DNA of 64,000 bases from Bradyrhizobium manausense (GCF_018130615.1 NZ_JAFCKB010000006.1:248001-312000); one strand, 5' to 3'. Numbered from the stretch's first letter, positions 15,734 to 24,009 are shown. Notes: generated from the letters alone by a model not told the origin. Numbers and translations: made by a program.

Positions 15734-16626
15734 CGAGGCTCCCGCAAATCGCTTTGCTGTCTGATGGCCGGCGGCTGCATTTGCAGGATGGACCGATTGA
15801 TCTGATCATTGAGGCGAGGGGACACGCGGACGAGGTGCATGCGGCTTATGAGGCTGCGGCACGCCGGTTCAGCGGGCTTCTCGACGAGCTCTGTGCGGAA
15901 CTGCCGGAACTGAGGAGCGCGGCTGCGAAGCAGACTTCCCTGAAGGGCGTGGTGGCACGGCGGATGCACGCCGCTGTCGCTCCCTATACAGCTAACTGCT
16001 TCATTACACCGATGGCCGCGGTTGCTGGCAGCGTGGCTGAGGAGATTCTCGGCGCGATGCTGAACGCTGCATCGGTCGACCGGGTCTACGTCAACAATGG
16101 GGGCGACATCGCGCTGCATCTCGGACGGGGCCAGCATTTTTCGGTAGGGTTCCTGGATCGGCCTGACAGCGATGGCGTCATGCGCACCATGAAGATCGAT
16201 GCGAATGATCCGGTTCGCGGCGTCGCCACCAGCGGCCGCCACGGCCGCAGCTTTTCGCTCGGCATTGCCGATGCAGTGACGGTGCTTGCGGCGACCGCGT
16301 CGCAGGCCGATGCGGCGGCGACGGTCATTGCCAATGCCGTCGATCTGCCCGGGCATCCCGCCGTCACAAGGCAACCCGCCAACGAGCTTCAGCCCGACAG
16401 CGATCTCGGCGCGCGTCTCGTCACCCGCGGTGTCGGCGAATTGTCGCCGAGTGAGATTGCCTCCGCCCTTGAATCTGGCGCGGAATGTGCACGGCAATTG
16501 TTCGATCGTGGATTGATCGAGGGTGCCGTGCTGCGGCTTTGTGGTGATATGATTGTCATCGGAACCAAGGATATGGAAGAGCAACGAACGCGCCCGCTGG
16601 TGCTGCAGAACGCGCTCGATGCCTGA
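15730..16626 (+). CDS. UPF0280 family protein (ApbE-like fold)
   Basis: A 298-aa UPF0280 protein; this family belongs to the ApbE-like superfamily, whose best-known members transfer FMN from FAD onto Thr/Ser of target proteins. Recognisable parts are FITPMAAVAGSVAEEILGAML near residues 90-112, VNNGGDIALHLG at about 122 and RGVATSGRHGRSFSLGIADAVTVLA around 160-184, with an Asp-rich and Gly-rich binding surface like ApbE's. Its ATGA overlap with hnr means the two are translationally coupled. By inference it may flavinylate Hnr. No signal peptide is evident, so it acts in the cytoplasm, unlike most ApbE proteins. Confidence 0.85.
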   Translation: MTRLPQIALLSDGRRLHLQDGPIDLIIEARGHADEVHAAYEAAARRFSGLLDELCAELPELRSAAAKQTSLKGVVARRMHAAVAPYTANCFITPMAAVAGSVAEEILGAMLNAASVDRVYVNNGGDIALHLGRGQHFSVGFLDRPDSDGVMRTMKIDANDPVRGVATSGRHGRSFSLGIADAVTVLAATASQADAAATVIANAVDLPGHPAVTRQPANELQPDSDLGARLVTRGVGELSPSEIASALESGAECARQLFDRGLIEGAVLRLCGDMIVIGTKDMEEQRTRPLVLQNALDA

Positions 16627-16641
16627 ACAGGGAAGCGAAGC

Positions 16642-17226
16642 ATGAGCGCGGTCATCCGCAAGATCGTCACCGTCGTCGAAGAGACGCAGATGGAGATGGG
16701 GCGGCAAGTCTCGCCGCCGACCCGGCGCGCGGCCGCGATCGCCGTCATCGAAAATCCCTTTGCCGGAAAATACGTCGAGGATCTCTCGCCGCTGATTGCG
16801 ATCGGCGAGGAGCTTGGTGAGCTCCTGTCGAAGCGCGCGGTGGCAGCGCTCGGTATCGACGGCGCGAAGGCGCAGAGCTATGGCAAGGCCGCGGCCGTCG
16901 GCGAGAACGGCGAGCTGGAGCACGCCGCCGCCATCCTTCACCCGAAGATGGGCGCGCCGGTGCGGAAAGTGCTGAGCAAGGGGGCGGCGCTGATCCCGTC
17001 GTCGAAGAAGCGCAGCGGTCCCGGTACGACGCTGGATATTCCGCTCGGCCACAAGGACGCGGCTTTCGTGCGCAGCCATTTCGACGGCATGGAAGTGCAG
17101 ATCAACGACGCGCCGCGCGCCAACGAGATCATGGTCGCGGTTGCCGTCACCGACAGCGGCCGTCCGCTGCCGCGCGTCGGCGGGCTGACGGTCGCGGAGA
17201 TCAAGGGCGAAGACGGTTTGAGATAA
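16642..17226 (+). CDS. PF06684 'amino acid synthesis' family protein
   Basis: A 194-aa protein of the PF06684 (DUF1185) family, whose name derives from loose annotation; no biochemical activity is established that I know of. Visible features are KIVTVVEETQMEMGR at the N-terminus, a helix VRKVLSKGAALIPSSKK in the middle, and MVAVAVTDSGRPLPRVGG near the C-terminus, the family's best conserved part. The gene follows UPF0280 by 15 bases and precedes the ABC importer, so it belongs to the hnr operon. A role in handling a nicotinate-derived intermediate is a guess based only on position. Confidence 0.82.
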   Translation: MSAVIRKIVTVVEETQMEMGRQVSPPTRRAAAIAVIENPFAGKYVEDLSPLIAIGEELGELLSKRAVAALGIDGAKAQSYGKAAAVGENGELEHAAAILHPKMGAPVRKVLSKGAALIPSSKKRSGPGTTLDIPLGHKDAAFVRSHFDGMEVQINDAPRANEIMVAVAVTDSGRPLPRVGGLTVAEIKGEDGLR

Positions 17227-17304
17227 AGCAGGATCCGGAGACGCGGGCACAGCGTCTCCGGCAAGATCGTGGTCGAGACACAAGGTTCAAAACTGGAGGT
17301 TGGG

Positions 17305-18507
17305 ATGCGAGCAAGAAATTATTTCGTCGGCGCGGCCTTTGCGCTTCTGGCAGCCGGCATGGGCCATTCGGCCCTGGCGCAAGACATCAAGATCGGCGAG
17401 ATCAACAGCTATTCACTGCTGCCGTCCTTCACCGAGCCCTATCGCAAGGGCTGGCAGCTCGCGGTCGAAGAAATCAACGCGGCCGGCGGCATCAACGGCA
17501 AGAAGCTCGTCGTCGTCTCCAAGGACGACGGCGGCAAGCCGGCGGATGCGCAGACCGCGGCCAACGAGCTCGTCTCCAGCGAAGGCGTCGCAATGCTGAC
17601 GGGGACCTTCCTGTCCAACATCGGCCTCGCGGTCTCTGACTTCGCCAACCAGAAGAAGGTGTTCTTCCTCGCGGCCGAGCCGCTGACGGACGCCGTGACG
17701 TGGTCGAAAGGCAACAAATACACTTTCCGCCTGCGTCCCTCCAACTACATGCAGGCCGCGATGCTGGTCGAAGCCGCCAGCAAGCTGCCGGCCAAGCGCT
17801 GGGCGACGATCGCGCCGAATTATGAATATGGCCAGTCGGCCGTCGCGGTGTTCAAGAAGCTGATGTCGGAGAAGCGCCCCGATATCCAGTGGGTCGATGA
17901 GCAGTGGCCGCCGCAGGGCAAGATCGACGCGGGTCCGGTGGTGCAGGCAGTGGCGCAGGCCAATCCTGAAGCGATCCTCAACGTCACCTTCGGTCCGGAT
18001 CTCGTCAAGCTCGTGCGCGAAGGCAACACCCGCGGCCTGTTCAAGGGACGCGAGGTCGTGTCGTTCCTGACCGGCGAGCCCGAATATCTCGATCCGCTGA
18101 AGGACGAAACGCCGGAGGGTTGGATCGTGACCGGTTATCCCTGGTACTCGATCAAGACGCCCGAGCATGACGCGTTCCTGAAGGCGTATCAGGCCAAGTA
18201 CAACGACTATCCGCGCCTCGGCTCGATCGTCGGCTACCAGACCATCAAGGCGGCCGCCGCCATCCTGGCGAAAGCGGGCTCGACCGATACCGACAAGATG
18301 ATCGCGGCGGCTGAAGGCATCTCGATGCCGTCACCGTTCGGCGAGATCACCTTCCGCAAGATCGACCATCAATCGACGCTCGGCGCCTTCGTCGGCAAGA
18401 CCGCGCAGAAGGACGGCAAGGGCGTGATGGTGGATGCATCCTACAAGAAGGGGGCGGACTATCTGCCCAGCGATGCCGAAGTCGAAAAGCTGCGGCCGAA
18501 GGATTAG
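17305..18507 (+). CDS. ABC transporter periplasmic binding protein (LivK type)
   Basis: A 400-aa type I periplasmic binding protein of the branched-chain amino acid (HAAT) group, with a clear signal peptide (MRARNYFVGAAFALLAAGMG, cleavage after SALA near residue 24). The mature protein shows GWQLAVEEINAAGGINGKKL and the VSSEGVAMLTGTFLS binding loop. Similar binding proteins often take aromatic or heterocyclic carboxylates; location in the hnr operon suggests nicotinate or hydroxynicotinate. GGAGG at 17295-17299 fixes the start, 36 bases inside the longest frame. It is separated from its permease by two inverted repeats. Confidence 0.9.
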   Translation: MRARNYFVGAAFALLAAGMGHSALAQDIKIGEINSYSLLPSFTEPYRKGWQLAVEEINAAGGINGKKLVVVSKDDGGKPADAQTAANELVSSEGVAMLTGTFLSNIGLAVSDFANQKKVFFLAAEPLTDAVTWSKGNKYTFRLRPSNYMQAAMLVEAASKLPAKRWATIAPNYEYGQSAVAVFKKLMSEKRPDIQWVDEQWPPQGKIDAGPVVQAVAQANPEAILNVTFGPDLVKLVREGNTRGLFKGREVVSFLTGEPEYLDPLKDETPEGWIVTGYPWYSIKTPEHDAFLKAYQAKYNDYPRLGSIVGYQTIKAAAAILAKAGSTDTDKMIAAAEGISMPSPFGEITFRKIDHQSTLGAFVGKTAQKDGKGVMVDASYKKGADYLPSDAEVEKLRPKD

Positions 18508-18518
18508 TCCCCGTTGCC

Positions 18519-18634
18519 GTAGGGTGGGTTAGCCGAAGGCGTAACCCACCACGTTCTGCACCCGCAGAACCAGAAGAGGTGGGTTACGCCCAGCGAACTG
18601 CGCTTCGCGCAGTCGCAAGGCTAACTCACCCTAC
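18519..18634. repeat. Intergenic inverted repeat (GTAGGGTGGGTTAGC family)
   Basis: Outer arms GTAGGGTGGGTTAGC and GCTAACTCACCCTAC, with inner arms GGCGTAACCCACC and GGTGGGTTACGCC; a third stem, AACTGCGCTTCGCGCAGT, lies inside the right half. The element thus folds as a branched hairpin. It lies between the binding-protein gene and the permease gene of the same operon and carries no ORF. Elements of this type are widespread between genes in Bradyrhizobium genomes as far as I recall. Confidence 0.8.
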
Positions 18635-18640
18635 GAAGCT

Positions 18641-18668
18641 CACTCTCCCCGCAAGAGCGGGGAGAGTG
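18641..18668. repeat. Perfect 12-bp stem-loop between binding protein and permease genes
   Basis: CACTCTCCCCGC - AAGA - GCGGGGAGAGTG, a perfect 12-base stem with a tetraloop and no following T-run, 27 bases before the permease ATG. It may stabilise the upstream message or reduce readthrough, giving more binding protein than permease. The structure is direct, the role inferred. Confidence 0.75.
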
Positions 18669-18694
18669 AAGTTCAGACCTAACCCGGACCGCCG

Positions 18695-20584
18695 ATGGCC
18701 TTTTACGTCGTACAGTTTCTCACAGGTCTTGCCAGCGCAGCGTCGCTGTTTCTGGTGGCCTCGGGCCTGTCGATCATCTTTGGCGTGACGCGGATCGTGA
18801 ATTTCGCGCATGGCGCCTTCTACATGATCGGCGCCTATATCGCCTTCACGCTGACCGAACGCTTTTCCGGTGCGTTCGGCTTCTGGGGCGGGGTGGTCGT
18901 TGCGGCGCTGGCCGTGGCGCTGATCGGCGTTCTCGTGGAGATGGTGCTGCTCCGGCGCATCTATCACGCGCCCGAGCTGTTCCAGCTGCTCGGCACCTTC
19001 GGCCTAACCCTGATGGTCGAGGATCTCGTGGTATTGATCTGGGGACCCGATGATCTCGTCGGCCGCCGCGCGCCGGGATTCAAGGGGGCCGTTGATTTCT
19101 TCGGCCAGAACATTCCGAGCTACGATCTGTTCCTGATCGCGCTCGGGCCCGTCGTGCTCGGCATTCTCTGGCTGCTGTTCCAGCGCACGCGTTGGGGCGT
19201 CTTGGTGCGCGCCGCCACGCAGGATCGCGACATGGTGGCAGCGCTCGGCGTGAACCAGAAATGGCTGTTCACATCCGTGTTCGCGGTTGGTGTCTTCCTC
19301 GCAGCCCTCGGCGGTGCGCTCCAGATCCCGCGCGATGCCGTGCATCATGCCATGGATCTGCGCATCATCGTCGAGGTCTTCGTCGTGGTCGTAATCGGCG
19401 GCCTCGGCAGCATCGTCGGCGCGTTCGTCGCAGCCGTGCTGGTGTCCGAGCTCAACGCCTTCGGCATCCTCATATTTCCGAAGATCTCGATCATCCTGGT
19501 CTTCCTGGTGATGGCGGTGGTGCTGATCGTCCGTCCCTGGGGCCTGTTCGGCAAGCCCGAGGCGGCCGCGCGCAAGACGCCTGGCCTCACCGTCAATCCC
19601 TGGCGCCCGTTGACCTCGAACGAACGGCTGGCGTCGCTCGCGGCACTGGTGATCGCGGCGACGCTGCCGCTGTTCGTCGGCAATTACGCGCTGACCGTCG
19701 GCTCGGAGATCGCGATCTTCGTGATCTTCGCCGTCAGTCTGCACTTCCTGATGTCGGTCGGCGGGCTCGCATCCTTTGGCCATGCCGCCTATTTCGGGCT
19801 CGGTGCCTATGGCGTTGCCTTCCTTGCCAAGATGGCGGGACTGCCGATGATCGTGTGCCTCTTGCTCGGGCCGCTGCTGGGCTGCATGGGCGCCGCAATA
19901 TTCGGCTTCTTCGCGGTGCAGCTCTCCGGCGTCTATTTTGCCATGCTGACGCTCGCCTTCGCGCAGATCGTGTGGTCGATCGCGTTCCAGTGGGTGAGCG
20001 TCACCGGCGGTGATAACGGCATCCTGGGCGTCTGGCCTGCGAGCTGGGCAGCGAGCCCGTCACACTTCTACTGGCTGGCGCTCGGCGTGGCCGCACTCGT
20101 CACCATTGCGCTGCGGATCGCAGTGTTCTCGCCGTTCGGCTATGCGCTCCGTGCCACGCGAGACTCGGTGCTGCGCAGCGAGGCGGTCGGCATCAACGCC
20201 AAGCGTATCCAGTGGACGGCCTTCGTGATCGCGGGCACCACGGCCGGCATCGGCGGCGCGCTGTTCGCCTATCTCAAGGGTAGCGTCTTCCCCGACAATC
20301 TCGGCATCTCGCTCTCGGTCGATGCGCTGGTCATGGTGCTGCTCGGCGGCGTCGAGACGGTGTCGGGCGGGGTGATCGGCGCCATTGTCTACAAGGCTCT
20401 GAACATCTGGCTGGTGAGCCAGACCGATCTGTCGAAACTCGTGCTCGGCGGTTTCATCGTGCTGATCGTCGTCGTCTTCCCCAAGGGCATCGTTGGTATG
20501 CTGGAAATGCTGGCGCAGCGCCGCAGGAAGTCCTCGCCGCCTGGATCCTCCCTGCTTGCCAAGCCGATCGAGTCCGCCGAATGA
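18695..20584 (+). CDS. Fused ABC transporter permease (LivH-LivM)
   Basis: A 629-aa inner-membrane protein in which the two permeases of a branched-chain-type importer are joined. Residues 1 to about 290 are LivH-like (FLTGLASAASLFLVASGLSIIFGVTRIVNFAHGAFYMIGAY). A linker rich in Pro/Lys follows, and about 320-610 are LivM-like (SVGGLASFGHAAYFGLGAYG, then GVYFAMLTLAFAQIVW and SLSVDALVMVLLGG). Around sixteen membrane segments are expected. Fusions are common in rhizobia. It overlaps the ATPase gene that follows by four bases, so the importer subunits are translationally coupled. Substrate by context: nicotinate or a related acid. Confidence 0.9.
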   Translation: MAFYVVQFLTGLASAASLFLVASGLSIIFGVTRIVNFAHGAFYMIGAYIAFTLTERFSGAFGFWGGVVVAALAVALIGVLVEMVLLRRIYHAPELFQLLGTFGLTLMVEDLVVLIWGPDDLVGRRAPGFKGAVDFFGQNIPSYDLFLIALGPVVLGILWLLFQRTRWGVLVRAATQDRDMVAALGVNQKWLFTSVFAVGVFLAALGGALQIPRDAVHHAMDLRIIVEVFVVVVIGGLGSIVGAFVAAVLVSELNAFGILIFPKISIILVFLVMAVVLIVRPWGLFGKPEAAARKTPGLTVNPWRPLTSNERLASLAALVIAATLPLFVGNYALTVGSEIAIFVIFAVSLHFLMSVGGLASFGHAAYFGLGAYGVAFLAKMAGLPMIVCLLLGPLLGCMGAAIFGFFAVQLSGVYFAMLTLAFAQIVWSIAFQWVSVTGGDNGILGVWPASWAASPSHFYWLALGVAALVTIALRIAVFSPFGYALRATRDSVLRSEAVGINAKRIQWTAFVIAGTTAGIGGALFAYLKGSVFPDNLGISLSVDALVMVLLGGVETVSGGVIGAIVYKALNIWLVSQTDLSKLVLGGFIVLIVVVFPKGIVGMLEMLAQRRRKSSPPGSSLLAKPIESAE

Positions 20585-21372
20585 GCGTTGCGCCCCCACT
20601 TCTCGCGGTCGAAGGCCTGACCAAATCCTACGGTGGCATCCACGCCGTGCGCGGTGTCTCGTTCTCGCTGCGTGCTGGCGAGATCCTGGCGCTGATCGGG
20701 CCCAATGGCGCGGGGAAGAGCACCTGCTTCGACATGCTCAACGGGCAGAACCGGCCTGATACCGGCCAAGTGCGCCTGCTCGGCGAGGAGACCACCGGCA
20801 AGAAACCCCGTGACATCTGGCGGATGGGCGTGGGACGCACCTTCCAGATCACCGCGACCTTCGCCACCATGACGGTGCGGGAGAATGTGCAGGTCGCGCT
20901 GATCTCACATGGCAGGCAGCTGTTCAATCTCTTCGGCTCGGCGCCGAACTTCGATCGCGGCGAGGCTGGGCGGTTGCTCGAGTTGGTCGGCATGGGCGGT
21001 TATGCCGACCGTCCCTGCGGCGAGCTCGCCTATGGCGATCTAAAGCGGCTCGAGCTTGCGGTCGCGCTCGCCAATCAGCCGAAGCTCTTGCTGATGGACG
21101 AGCCGACCGCCGGCATGGCACCGCGCGAGCGGGTCGATCTGATGCGGCTGACGGCCCAGATCGCGCGCGAGAAATCGATCGGCGTGCTCTTCACCGAGCA
21201 CGACATGGATGTGGTGTTCGAGCACGCCGACCGCATTATCGTGCTCAATCGAGGGACGCTGATCGCCGAGGGCTCGCCGGCCGAGGTGCGCGGCAATCCG
21301 CAGGTGCAGGCGGTCTATCTCGGCGAGGGCCTTGTCTACGATGCCCGCCACCGCGAGGGAGCCTCGTCATGA
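20581..21372 (+). CDS. livG: ABC transporter ATP-binding protein (LivG type)
   Basis: A 263-aa cytoplasmic ATPase energising the importer. Walker A GPNGAGKST at residues 40-48, an altered signature motif CGELAYGDLKRLELA at about 142 (the canonical LSGGQ is replaced by LAYGD, normal for LivG), Walker B LLLMDEPTAGM near 166, and switch His in LFTEHDMDVV. The long helical insert (NLFGSAPNFDRGEAGRL) is typical of LivG. The gene is coupled to both neighbours by ATGA overlaps. Confidence 0.9.
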   Translation: MSVAPPLLAVEGLTKSYGGIHAVRGVSFSLRAGEILALIGPNGAGKSTCFDMLNGQNRPDTGQVRLLGEETTGKKPRDIWRMGVGRTFQITATFATMTVRENVQVALISHGRQLFNLFGSAPNFDRGEAGRLLELVGMGGYADRPCGELAYGDLKRLELAVALANQPKLLLMDEPTAGMAPRERVDLMRLTAQIAREKSIGVLFTEHDMDVVFEHADRIIVLNRGTLIAEGSPAEVRGNPQVQAVYLGEGLVYDARHREGASS

Positions 21373-22073
21373 AGCTGACCGTCGAGGGGCTCAACAGCCA
21401 TTACGGCCCGGCGCACATCCTGTTCGACATCGGTTTCGAGGTCGGCGAGGGCGAGGTGGTCGCGCTGCTCGGGCGCAATGGCGCCGGCAAGTCGACCACG
21501 TTCCGCTCGATCGTCGGCCTCGTCGCGCAGCGAACCGGCCGCATCACGTTCGAGGGCAAGGACGTCTCGGCGCGGCCGACGCATGAGATCGTGCGCGAAG
21601 GTCTCGGCTATGTACCCGAAGAGCGGCGCATCTTCACGGATCTGACGGTGGACGAAAATCTCGAAGTCGGCCGCCAGCCGAAGCGTCCCAACGCGCCTTA
21701 CTGGACCCGCGAGAAGCTGTTCACGCTGTTTCCCAATCTCGGTGAGATGAAGGGTCGGCCCGGCGGCCGCATGAGCGGCGGCGAGCAGCAGATGCTGACG
21801 ATCGCGCGCACGCTGATGGGCAATCCGTCGCTGGTGCTGCTGGACGAGCCCTCGGAAGGCCTGTCGCCGAAAATCGTGGAGCAGATGGTCGATGCCATCC
21901 TGACCATGAAGAAGGAGGGCGTCAGCATTGTCGTCTCCGAGCAGAATCTGCATTTCGCGCGGTTGATTTCCGATCGCGCCTACATCATCGAGCGCGGCCG
22001 CATCTGTTTCGGCGGCACCATGGCCGAGCTCGACGCGCGTCCGGATATCCGCGACGCGCATCTGTCGTTATGA
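21369..22073 (+). CDS. livF: ABC transporter ATP-binding protein (LivF type)
   Basis: A 234-aa second ATPase of the importer. Walker A GRNGAGKST near residues 36-44, signature MSGGEQQML at about 136, Walker B LVLLDEPSEGL at about 157, switch VVSEQN. LivG and LivF form the heterodimeric motor. The stop codon overlaps an upstream candidate start of the MarR gene (ATGA), consistent with one long operon from hnr through the regulator. Confidence 0.9.
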   Translation: MKLTVEGLNSHYGPAHILFDIGFEVGEGEVVALLGRNGAGKSTTFRSIVGLVAQRTGRITFEGKDVSARPTHEIVREGLGYVPEERRIFTDLTVDENLEVGRQPKRPNAPYWTREKLFTLFPNLGEMKGRPGGRMSGGEQQMLTIARTLMGNPSLVLLDEPSEGLSPKIVEQMVDAILTMKKEGVSIVVSEQNLHFARLISDRAYIIERGRICFGGTMAELDARPDIRDAHLSL

Positions 22074-22087
22074 GGGGCGGGGAGCGG

Positions 22088-22543
22088 ATGGCGAGAAGCG
22101 TTGCGGCAAAGAAGAGCGTCAAACCGGCAAAACCGTCCTACGTGCTCGACGAACAGGTCGGCTTCATCCTGCGCCAGGTCTGGCAGCGGCACAGCTCGAT
22201 CTTCTCGCGCGACATCGGTACCAATCTGACGCCGACGCAATGGGCGGCACTGTCCAAGCTCGCCGAGACCGGGCCGTGCTCGCAGAACCAGCTGGGGCGG
22301 CTGACGGCGATGGACGTCGCGACCATCAAGGGCGTGATCGACCGCCTCACGGCGCGCGGCCTGACCGAAACGAGCCAGGATCCCGAGGACGGCCGGCGCC
22401 TGTTGGTGAGCCTGACGCGCGCCGGTCAGCAGCTTGCGGAAAAGCTCGCGCCGAATGCGATTGCGATCACGCGCGAAACGCTGGCTCCGCTCGATGTCAA
22501 GGAGCGCGAGCTGCTGATGGCACTGTTGAACAAGCTAAGGTGA
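22088..22543 (+). CDS. MarR family transcriptional regulator
   Basis: A 151-aa MarR-type winged-helix repressor. The HTH spans about residues 48-100 (LTPTQWAALSKLAETGPCSQNQLGRLTAMDVATIKGVIDRL) with the wing SQDPEDGRRLLVSLT. MarR proteins bind 16-20-bp palindromes as dimers and release when a phenolic or aromatic acid binds. NicR, the nicotinate regulator of Pseudomonas, is of this family. Its place at the end of the importer operon makes it the prime candidate for the palindromes at 14081, 14231 and 23929. Start MARSVAAKK was preferred for its GGAG-like site; an in-frame ATG overlapping the livF stop (22070) would add six residues. Confidence 0.88.
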   Translation: MARSVAAKKSVKPAKPSYVLDEQVGFILRQVWQRHSSIFSRDIGTNLTPTQWAALSKLAETGPCSQNQLGRLTAMDVATIKGVIDRLTARGLTETSQDPEDGRRLLVSLTRAGQQLAEKLAPNAIAITRETLAPLDVKERELLMALLNKLR

Positions 22544-22550
22544 TTTGCCC

Positions 22551-22644
22551 GTCATTTCCGGGGCACGCGCATCGCGCGTGAACCCGGAATCTCGCGCCAA
22601 ATGTCTGAATTCCGGGTTCGCGCTGACGCGCGCCCCGGAATGAC
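22551..22644. repeat. Intergenic palindromic repeat (GTCATTTCCGGGGC family)
   Basis: Opens with GTCATTTCCGGGGC and closes with GCCCCGGAATGAC; inner arms AACCCGGAAT and ATTCCGGGTT pair as well, and GCGCATCGCGCG-like short stems fill the arms. It lies between the convergent marR-like and enamidase genes and has the same outer ends as the repeat at 9923-10024. No coding content. Confidence 0.82.
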
Positions 22645-22655
22645 GACAAATGCCG

Positions 22656-23852
22656 TCACTTCGCCACCACCTCCGGCACCCTTCCGGCCGGCGGCGTATT
22701 GCGGCTGCGCTGCGTGCGCACGATGCCGTCGATGATGGTCATGCCGATGCCGGGGAGGTCGCCGAGCTGGACGCTCTCCAGAATGGTCTTGCCGGGCGAG
22801 TGCTGCGCCTTGTCCATGATGACGAAATCGGCGGAACGGCCGACCTCGATCAGGCCGCAATCGAGCTGCCGCATCCGCGCGGTGTTGCCGGTGGCGAGGC
22901 AGAACGCGATCTCGGCCGGCAGCTCGCCGATCGAGGACAGCATCGAGACCATCCGCAGGATGCCGAGCGGCTGCACGCCGGAGCCGGCCGGCCCGTCGGT
23001 GCCGAGGATGACGCGATGCAGCTCGTTCATTTCGCGTGCGATACGCAGTGTGTAGAGCGCCGAGCGCTCATTGCCGTTGTGAACGATCTCGAGTCCGCGC
23101 TTGCAGCCCTCGCAGATGCAGCGGATCTGGTCGTCGGGCAGGGCGGTGTGGCCGCCATTGATGTGACCGACGACGTCGGTGTCGGCCTCCAACACCACGT
23201 CCTTGTCGATCAGGCCTGAGCCGGGGATCGAGGGACCGCCGGTGTGGATCGTGCTCTGGATGCCGTATTTGCGTGCCCAGCCGACCATCTTGCGCGCAGT
23301 CGGGCCGTCCTTGACGCCGCCGAGGCCGACTTCGCCGAGCAGCTTGACGCCGGCGGCGGCCATTTCCTTGAAGTCCTCCTCGACCATCTCGCATTCGATG
23401 ACGGGCGCACCGGCGTGAACCTTCACGCCGCCCGGCCGCAAGGTCCAGAATGCGCGCTGGGCGAAGATCGCCATGGCCTTGAGGCCGACGACGTCGCGGG
23501 GACGGCCGGGCATATGCACTTCGCCCGCCGAGATCATGGTGGTGATGCCGCCATGGAGAGAGCTGTCGATCCAGTTGATCTGGTTCTGGCGGGGTGTCCA
23601 GTCGCCAGCGACCGGGTGGACGTGGCTGTCGATCAGGCCGGGAGCAACCGTCGTGCCGTTGGCATCGACGATGGTGGTGGCACCCTCCGTGTCGAGATCC
23701 TTGTAGCGTCCGATCGCGGTGATCTTGCCGTTCTCCGCGACGATGGTGTCGCCGTCCAGGATCGGCTTTTCCAGGGCGCCGGACAGGATCAGGCCGATAT
23801 TGCGGATCACGAGCTTCGAGGGCCCGGTGGCCTGGGGTGCGTCATGCGCCAT
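22656..23852 (-). CDS. ena: Enamidase (6-oxo-1,4,5,6-tetrahydronicotinate amidohydrolase)
   Basis: A 398-aa amidohydrolase-superfamily protein resembling enamidase of Eubacterium barkeri, which hydrolyses 6-oxo-tetrahydronicotinate to 2-formylglutarate and ammonia with a binuclear metal site. Metal-site motifs in order: DSHVHP at about 74 (HxH), a loop with LLGEVGLGGVKDG in place of the carbamylated Lys segment, IHTGGPS near 190, VVGHINGGHTALPDD at about 215, and LGTDGPAGSG at about 268 with the catalytic Asp. TAHPS-type dihydropyrimidinase features are absent. AAGGAG lies 8 bases before the ATG. Divergent from the ferredoxin reductase gene with a shared operator region; both serve the ring-reduction branch. 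Confidence 0.83.
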   Translation of the reverse strand: MAHDAPQATGPSKLVIRNIGLILSGALEKPILDGDTIVAENGKITAIGRYKDLDTEGATTIVDANGTTVAPGLIDSHVHPVAGDWTPRQNQINWIDSSLHGGITTMISAGEVHMPGRPRDVVGLKAMAIFAQRAFWTLRPGGVKVHAGAPVIECEMVEEDFKEMAAAGVKLLGEVGLGGVKDGPTARKMVGWARKYGIQSTIHTGGPSIPGSGLIDKDVVLEADTDVVGHINGGHTALPDDQIRCICEGCKRGLEIVHNGNERSALYTLRIAREMNELHRVILGTDGPAGSGVQPLGILRMVSMLSSIGELPAEIAFCLATGNTARMRQLDCGLIEVGRSADFVIMDKAQHSPGKTILESVQLGDLPGIGMTIIDGIVRTQRSRNTPPAGRVPEVVAK

Positions 23853-23901
23853 GGAAGGGGCTCCTTATTCCCAACTGCAACGCTTTCGATCTTGGGCAGC
23901 C

Positions 23902-23958
23902 TTGACCGCGGGATCAAGCAGGATTATTCATTAGTATACAAATGATCGTGTACAAACG
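23902..23958. promoter_or_regulatory. Divergent promoter/operator between enamidase and ferredoxin reductase genes
   Basis: Plus strand: TTGACC (23902-23907), 17 bases, then TATTCA (23925-23930), overlapped by the palindrome CATTAGTATACAAATG (23929-23944, one mismatched pair). Read on the minus strand the same palindrome contains TATACT, a good -10 for the enamidase gene. A second, imperfect copy CGTGTACAAACG follows at 23947-23958. The layout repeats that of the hnr promoter, so the same regulator probably controls both. Confidence 0.62.
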
Positions 23959-24009
23959 ACGCATAGCTGCCCGCCTCGAGAACCGCATTGGAGCGACAGG
24001 GAAGGTGAG

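Noticed and set aside
15691-17283. Minus-strand 530-codon frame over hnr, UPF0280 and PF06684 genes
   Set aside because: Runs across three well-supported plus-strand genes; composition of an antisense frame.
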